Part shown: positions 60,466 through 64,000 of the stretch, in pieces
Numbering within the stretch: the stretch's first letter is position 1
Layout: every line of letters begins with the position of its first letter
Source: Yersinia thracica
GTDB lineage: Bacteria; Pseudomonadota; Gammaproteobacteria; Enterobacterales; Enterobacteriaceae
Length of the DNA stretch: 64,000 nt
Direction: 5' to 3'
Assembly (NCBI RefSeq): GCF_902170565.1
Contig: NZ_CABHXX010000084.1
Span: 22,278-86,277, forward strand
The notes under the pieces: generated by a model
What the model saw: the letters and a program-made list of their open reading frames with translations, nothing else
Databases searched by the model: none
What the model was told of the DNA's origin: nothing
Program-made: the position numbers and the translations under genes

Positions 60466-61124
60466 GTCACTTACTCTCAAACGGTCAGGTATGAGGCTGC
60501 CACTTTGGCATATAGATGGCATCATATTGATTAATCATATGAATTGCCGGCAAATTAATATCTTTAAACGCACTTTTCCCGGCAGAAATAAAAGCCAGAA
60601 TAGTGAGTGAACTGGTCTCAGCATCGACCAATAGACATCAGTAAAATCAGAGTATTAGCTCTATTTTTAATAATGTCTAACAGTGAGCAACACATAGCCT
60701 TACCGCATGAAAGGGATAAGAGACTTAACTGAAGTGAAACGGAGGAAGTGGCACGTGAGGCGCTTAATATGCATTGGATAGTGTAAAACTGCCATAACCG
60801 CCCCTGCTTAAATTCTCAAAATTATATGGACTAGAGGAATGAATAGTAACGCTAAATTCGCGCAATAATTACATGTTTACGGGAGCGATTCAACCCTTGA
60901 GATTCAATAAAAATTCATATTTAGTGAATATCTAAGCTATTGTTATCTAACGAACTGAAAAATAAAAAATCTATAAATCAATCAGATGAAACTGCCTGTC
61001 ACGATGACAAAAAACATCGCACCAACATTTATTAGCTATTTTGCATGAAAAGAGAGCAACCGATCGCCTTTATATGAGAAACTCATTGACGATTTGGTGC
61101 CAATACGGTTTAATGCGCCCCGTT
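60466..61124 (-). promoter_or_regulatory. Long leader and promoter region of ornithine decarboxylase
   Basis: About 660 bp without a long ORF between the decarboxylase and tRNA-Phe. It contains the 31-codon ORF at 60700-60795 and about 235 nt between that ORF and the decarboxylase start. The segment 60800-61060 is AT-rich and likely to carry the promoter. The right end also includes the tRNA promoter on the other strand: TTGACGATTTGGTGCC with TACGGTTTAAT at about 61087-61113. Confidence 0.55.
60700..60795 (-). CDS. Candidate 31-codon leader peptide upstream of ornithine decarboxylase
   Basis: ORF on the minus strand with a good ribosome site (AGGGG, five bases before ATG). The peptide starts MAVLHYPMHIKRLTCHFLRF and ends FMR. 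E. coli SpeFL, a 34-residue ornithine-sensing arrest peptide upstream of speF, has a similar layout: 7-9 residues, then HIRRTTH, then a Phe-rich tail ending in Arg. Here HIKRLTCH occupies the same place. The arrangement and distance to the decarboxylase (about 235 nt) also fit. The match is short, so the call is tentative. Confidence 0.5.
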   Translation of the reverse strand: MAVLHYPMHIKRLTCHFLRFTSVKSLIPFMR

Positions 61125-61200
61125 GCCCGGATAGCTCAGTCGGTAGAGCAGGGGATTGAAAATCCCCGTGTCCTTGGTTCGATTCCGAGTCCGGGCACCA
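61125..61200 (+). tRNA. pheV: tRNA-Phe (GAA)
   Basis: Full 76-nt tRNA with encoded CCA. Acceptor stem GCCCGGA pairs with TCCGGGC; the anticodon GAA is at 61158-61160 in loop TTGAAAA; T-loop GGTTCGATTCC. In E. coli the tRNA-Phe gene next to speC is pheV, a common integration site for islands, which fits the accessory genes that follow. The symbol is by synteny. Confidence 0.98.
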
Positions 61201-61422
61201 TTATTTAAGCTTGTTTGTTACTGTGACTGAACATCAGTCTTAACAAACAGGTGATTGGGTAGGAATGCGATACGCTCGTAATTTCGCCACATAGATTTTA
61301 AAAGTAGTTAGCAATCAATTAGCTCACTTGTTAAATTAAGTGGGCTTTGTTATGTATTATGGTTACACAGAGTTTCCTCTAGTGTCAATCAGCAAGGCTC
61401 ACTGAGCCCTTGCCTCAAGCCG
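61201..61422. other. Spacer behind tRNA-Phe with inverted repeats
   Basis: No gene. An imperfect inverted repeat at 61211-61250 pairs TTGTTTGTTA plus GACTGA with TCAGTC plus TAACAAACA. A hairpin at 61321-61349, AGCTCACTT-GTTAAATT-AAGTGGGCTTTGTT, looks like the tRNA terminator. If the island integrated at the tRNA 3' end, one attachment site would be within 61180-61210; its second copy would be beyond the window. Confidence 0.5.
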
Positions 61423-61625
61423 TTACATCAACTCTTTTTCCAAAATATCCCGCAAGCTATCAACGTTCTCATCAATGTACTCAAGTGTCGATTGGATGCT
61501 GACATGCCCCAGTAGCTTTTTGACGGCCTGAAGGTTTCTGTCGGGGGATTTCATCATATGCGTGGCAATAGTGTGCCTGAAACGATGTGGGCTCACAGTA
61601 AAATGACATTCTTTGGACAGGCTGT
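61423..61625 (-). pseudogene. C-terminal remnant of a tyrosine recombinase (integrase)
   Basis: About 65 codons matching the end of a phage-type integrase: HRFRHTIATHMM carries the catalytic H-x-x-R, LGHVSIQSTLEYI carries the LGH and the nucleophilic Tyr. The N-terminal and the first catalytic Arg are missing. The frame's first seven codons (MVYFCTI) come from the abutting IS21-type end, so an IS insertion cut the gene. It sits behind tRNA-Phe as island integrases do. Confidence 0.88.
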
Positions 61626-62292
61626 TAAATATTGTGCAAAAGTAGACCAAGGGATCGGGGAATTATGGTGTAAAAGTGCACCACCCTGATTATTGGTAAA
61701 CTCTCCGTTTTTACGGAGATTTCCTTGGATGCTGTGCATGGAAACCATACTTAAAGTCAGAAGGCTTTCTCTTAAACAGGGACTCTCTCAGAGAGCATAG
61801 CCAAACAGCTACAAATATCTCGTCATACCGTCAGTAAATACCTCGCAATCGAGACTAAAGAACCGCCCGCTTATAAGCGGGTGCAGACTCACCACCCCAA
61901 ACTGGGTGAATTCATCCCGGTATTAAAACAACGACTAAGTGACGATGCAAAACTCCCCGCCAAACAACGATTAACGGCCAGACGTCACTTTGAAAGGCTC
62001 AGAACGGAGCGGTATCAAGGCACTTATTGTGCAGTCGCCTCTTTCGTCAGACAATTCAAAGAACAATATAAACCTGCGCCCCACGTTGTTTTTATTCCCC
62101 AACGATTCAGTGCAGCAGATGCCTATCAATTTGATTGGAGTTTCGAAACAGTCAAATTAAATGGGCTGTTAGTTAAACTTAAAATTGCCCATTTTCGTTT
62201 ATGCCACAGCAGAGCATTTTTTATTCGAGCTTATCCAAATGAGAAGCTTGATATGCTCATAATCATGCCTTTGCCTATTTTGGCGGCACACC
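61623..62292 (+). mobile_element. Partial IS21-family insertion sequence
   Basis: The left end is kept, with two related 17-mers TGTGCAAAAGTAGACCA (61633) and GGTGTAAAAGTGCACCA (61667), which resemble the repeated terminal sequences of IS21 elements. It contains the 5' part of an istA transposase gene and ends abruptly about 62292 where a haemagglutinin fragment begins. The rest of istA, all of istB and the right end are missing. The exact left boundary is uncertain by some 10 bp. Confidence 0.78.
61729..62292 (+). pseudogene. istA: istA transposase fragment, frameshifted and truncated
   Basis: Codes for METILKVRRLSLKQGLSQR, then shifts frame near 61798 (one base lost) to SIAKQLQISRHTVSKYLAIE (HTH), then continues through VQTHHPKLGEFIPVLK, HVVFIPQRFSAADAYQFDWS and RAFFIRAYPNEKLDM. 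A second shift near 62255 leads to AHNHAFAYFGGTP and the gene stops there. DDE residues include the Asp of QFDWS. It cannot produce active transposase. Confidence 0.85.
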
Positions 62293-62577
62293 TAATAGCC
62301 CAGTGTGCCGGTGTCCAGACTATTTTTACTCTGGTCTGCGGTGCTGGCAATCACTGCGCCATCCAGCTGAGTATGCTCGCCGACGGTGATATCAAAGCCG
62401 CCTTTGCCCGCAAAGATGCCGGTCTGCTCCTGCACCGAGTCATAGTTGCCGTGCAGTTTGTCCTGACTCATGCTGAGGTTGGCCGAGCCGCCGGCGGTCA
62501 CCGCCATGCTGACACCGCCGCACCCAGCGCGGTATCACCACAGGCTTTGCGCCGTCAGGGTTGAACCATTGACGTAA
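62292..62577 (-). pseudogene. Remnant of a filamentous haemagglutinin / CdiA repeat region
   Basis: An open frame of 71 codons reads [20 protein letters not shown], then [21 protein letters not shown] and LDTGTLGY, typical of the late repeat domain of CdiA/FhaB proteins. Upstream the reading frame is interrupted: DTALGA is in a different frame (two extra bases) and a TGA occurs. Its other end is cut by the IS21 remnant. Same strand as cdiA, so it may come from a former second copy or a displaced cdiA fragment. Confidence 0.82.
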
Positions 62578-62661
62578 ACCTGTTACTGATGCTAATTGGT
62601 TACAGGAGGACTGCGAGTTGGTTGTTGGCGGTGGGAAGTTTGAAGTATTTAGAATGTTGAG

Positions 62662-62690
62662 AAAGGCCCCCAGACAAGGCTGGGGAGCAT
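62662..62690 (-). terminator. Terminator after cdiI
   Basis: Minus-strand stem CTCCCCAG-CCTTGT-CTGGGGG followed by CCTTTCTC, 9 nt after the cdiI stop. Confidence 0.7.
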
Positions 62691-62695
62691 AAACG

Positions 62696-63136
62696 TTATT
62701 CTTTCAAGCTATTACAAAAAGTCACGATACTATTTAAATCTGTACACCACTCTGAAATTTTATGACCGTCTTCCGTATGAGTAACTCTAGGAGTTATAAA
62801 GTCATTGATTTTTTCGATGGTAAACGAGGGGTGATCTTCGAGGAAAATCACTTTATTTTGCAAAAAAACAACATCATCATCTTGAAAATATATGACCCAA
62901 ACAAAAATAAAATTTGTTTGTTCCGGATCATACATTGAAACCGCTAATGCAGCATGGTTTTTACTATGCATACCCTTTTCAATAGATGCTAGCCAGCTGC
63001 GTTTGTAGTCTTTCAATTCCCAATACGATAAGGGCAATTGCAAGGTCTCCCAAAAATCATCAATAACAATCTTGGCTTCTTGAAATAACTCACCATCCAT
63101 TTCTAGTGGTTCATTTTCAGGGATAATTCCAAACAT
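62696..63136 (-). CDS. cdiI: CdiI immunity protein
   Basis: Protein of 146 residues directly behind the cdiA toxin end (3-nt gap), the standard place of the immunity gene. Sequence starts MFGIIPENEPLEMDGELFQE and has LPLSYWELKDYKRSWL, AALAVSMYDPEQTNFIFVWV and ends KISEWCTDLNSIVTF. From memory it strongly resembles the CdiI of Enterobacter cloacae, which neutralises a 16S rRNA nuclease. The protein is acidic. Base composition is more AT-rich than the core genes, a sign of exchange. Confidence 0.87.
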   Translation of the reverse strand: MFGIIPENEPLEMDGELFQEAKIVIDDFWETLQLPLSYWELKDYKRSWLASIEKGMHSKNHAALAVSMYDPEQTNFIFVWVIYFQDDDVVFLQNKVIFLEDHPSFTIEKINDFITPRVTHTEDGHKISEWCTDLNSIVTFCNSLKE

Positions 63137-63139
63137 AAA

Positions 63140-64000
63140 TTAATCCTTAATCCTATTTAGATTGCTATCGTAAGTACCAATTCTGTCACCTTTACGATCA
63201 AACATTTTCCAGCCGTTAGTAACATTATGACTATCAATATCAGGGGTTATATAATTTTTCCCATCGAAATAAACAGGTTGTCCATGTGAGTTAAATGGTG
63301 CTTTTTGAGGTGAAATTCTGCGATCAAATCCTAAATTTTTTGCAGCTTCCTGAGCCTCTTTTCCTTTCATCGCCAGATAAGCCAAATCATCTTTATTCTG
63401 CTCTGGGATCGGCGTTACTGTCGTATTTCCACCCGTATCCGGCTTGCCATCCGTATTACCAGTATCAGTAACCACCTGACCTGTAGATTGGTCATTACCT
63501 GTATGACTTGGTGAATTATCCGCTATTTGATCTCCACCTGTATTGGCTGGGCCCGATCCGGCGATCTGGTCACCACCAGTATGGCCAGGAGCATACTTAT
63601 CCTGAAGCGAACTGAGATATTTACTGGTGATCTCATCGTTACCCATCATTTTCAGGGTAACAAGATGCTCCAGTTCATCGGACGTCATCTTATCCGCAAT
63701 GTCTTTGATTGCGGCACCTGCCAGCCCTGCAATACCCGCTTTGGCTCCGATCTCCAGCAATTGCTCCGCGACCTTGCTTCGACATGGGGCAGCGATGGCA
63801 CAACCTTCCGCAACAACCTTGAGGAAGTTATTCTCAACCGCATTTTTCCCTGTCTGCGCCCCTGCAACCGTATCAGCGGTGCTGTCGCCGGTCAATCCAC
63901 CGGCTAATCCTGCGGCCAGTGTCGCCAGCGCACTGACGGTCTGCTTCTGATCTTCGCTGAGATTGTCTTTGTCCCAGCCCATTGCCGCGATAATCCTCGG
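63140..64000 (-). CDS. cdiA: CdiA contact-dependent inhibition toxin, C-terminal part
   Basis: The frame is open at the window edge ([13 protein letters not shown]), so this is the 3' end of a long cdiA gene. Order: pretoxin region [19 protein letters not shown], the VENN motif in KNAVENNFL (63827-63838), a helical entry domain ([38 protein letters not shown]), a linker with three 13-residue repeats, and the toxin tip from about [14 protein letters not shown]. The tip has [20 protein letters not shown] and [12 protein letters not shown], the Ntox21-like layout of the Enterobacter cloacae 16S rRNase toxin. The toxin activity is inferred. Confidence 0.88.
   Translation of the reverse strand, partial: PRIIAAMGWDKDNLSEDQKQTVSALATLAAGLAGGLTGDSTADTVAGAQTGKNAVENNFLKVVAEGCAIAAPCRSKVAEQLLEIGAKAGIAGLAGAAIKDIADKMTSDELEHLVTLKMMGNDEITSKYLSSLQDKYAPGHTGGDQIAGSGPANTGGDQIADNSPSHTGNDQSTGQVVTDTGNTDGKPDTGGNTTVTPIPEQNKDDLAYLAMKGKEAQEAAKNLGFDRRISPQKAPFNSHGQPVYFDGKNYITPDIDSHNVTNGWKMFDRKGDRIGTYDSNLNRIKD

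Overview
The window reads as chromosome of a Yersinia, most likely of the Y. enterocolitica group. Nearly every protein closely resembles its E. coli counterpart, and from fldB to the tRNA-Phe gene the gene order largely follows the E. coli segment sdhE-gcv-ubi-serA-fbaA-speA-metK-gshB-mutY-speC-pheV. About eleven copies of the 127-bp ERIC repeat, which is abundant in Yersinia, lie between genes. The genus is an inference from remembered sequences; no database search was possible.

Layout. (1) 1-5 kb: fldB, then a leftward run sdhE-ygfX-creB-creC-creD, in which a CreBC two-component module with a perfect CreB operator sits where E. coli has ygfX next to fldB. (2) 5-18 kb: ygfZ, trhA, an HD-domain protein and an SDR dehydrogenase; the glycine cleavage genes gcvT-gcvH-gcvP; then ygfB-pepP-ubiH-ubiI. 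(3) 18-24 kb: zapA, 6S RNA, fau, serA, rpiA, argP, yggE, argO. (4) 25-32 kb: mscS, the central carbon genes epd-pgk-fbaA, and tktA. (5) 32-46 kb: loiP, a Rieske ferredoxin, speA, metK behind a MetJ box array, a split YeeE/YedE transporter, sprT-endA-rsmE-gshB, yqgE-yqgF and aguB-aguA. (6) 46-58 kb: yggR diverging from yggS-proC-yggT-yggU-rdgB-hemW; yggN, a glutaminase, yggL-trmB, mutY-yggX-mltC and a TSUP exporter. (7) 58-61 kb: ornithine decarboxylase with a long leader, then tRNA-Phe. (8) 61.2-64 kb: an accessory island behind tRNA-Phe, with an integrase remnant, a broken IS21-type transposase, a haemagglutinin remnant, and the toxin end of a CdiA with its CdiI immunity gene. The cdiA gene runs off the window.

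Polyamine metabolism is a thread through the right half. SpeA makes agmatine, AguA and AguB convert it to putrescine (no speB agmatinase is present here), ornithine decarboxylase gives a second route, and MetK makes the SAM needed for spermidine.

The most promising unexplained signals are two upstream ORFs. One is a 31-codon ORF about 235 nt before ornithine decarboxylase whose layout resembles the ornithine-sensing SpeFL arrest peptide. The other is a 35-codon ORF that runs through a terminator-like hairpin and overlaps the aguB start codon. The CdiA tip and CdiI resemble the Enterobacter cloacae 16S rRNase pair.
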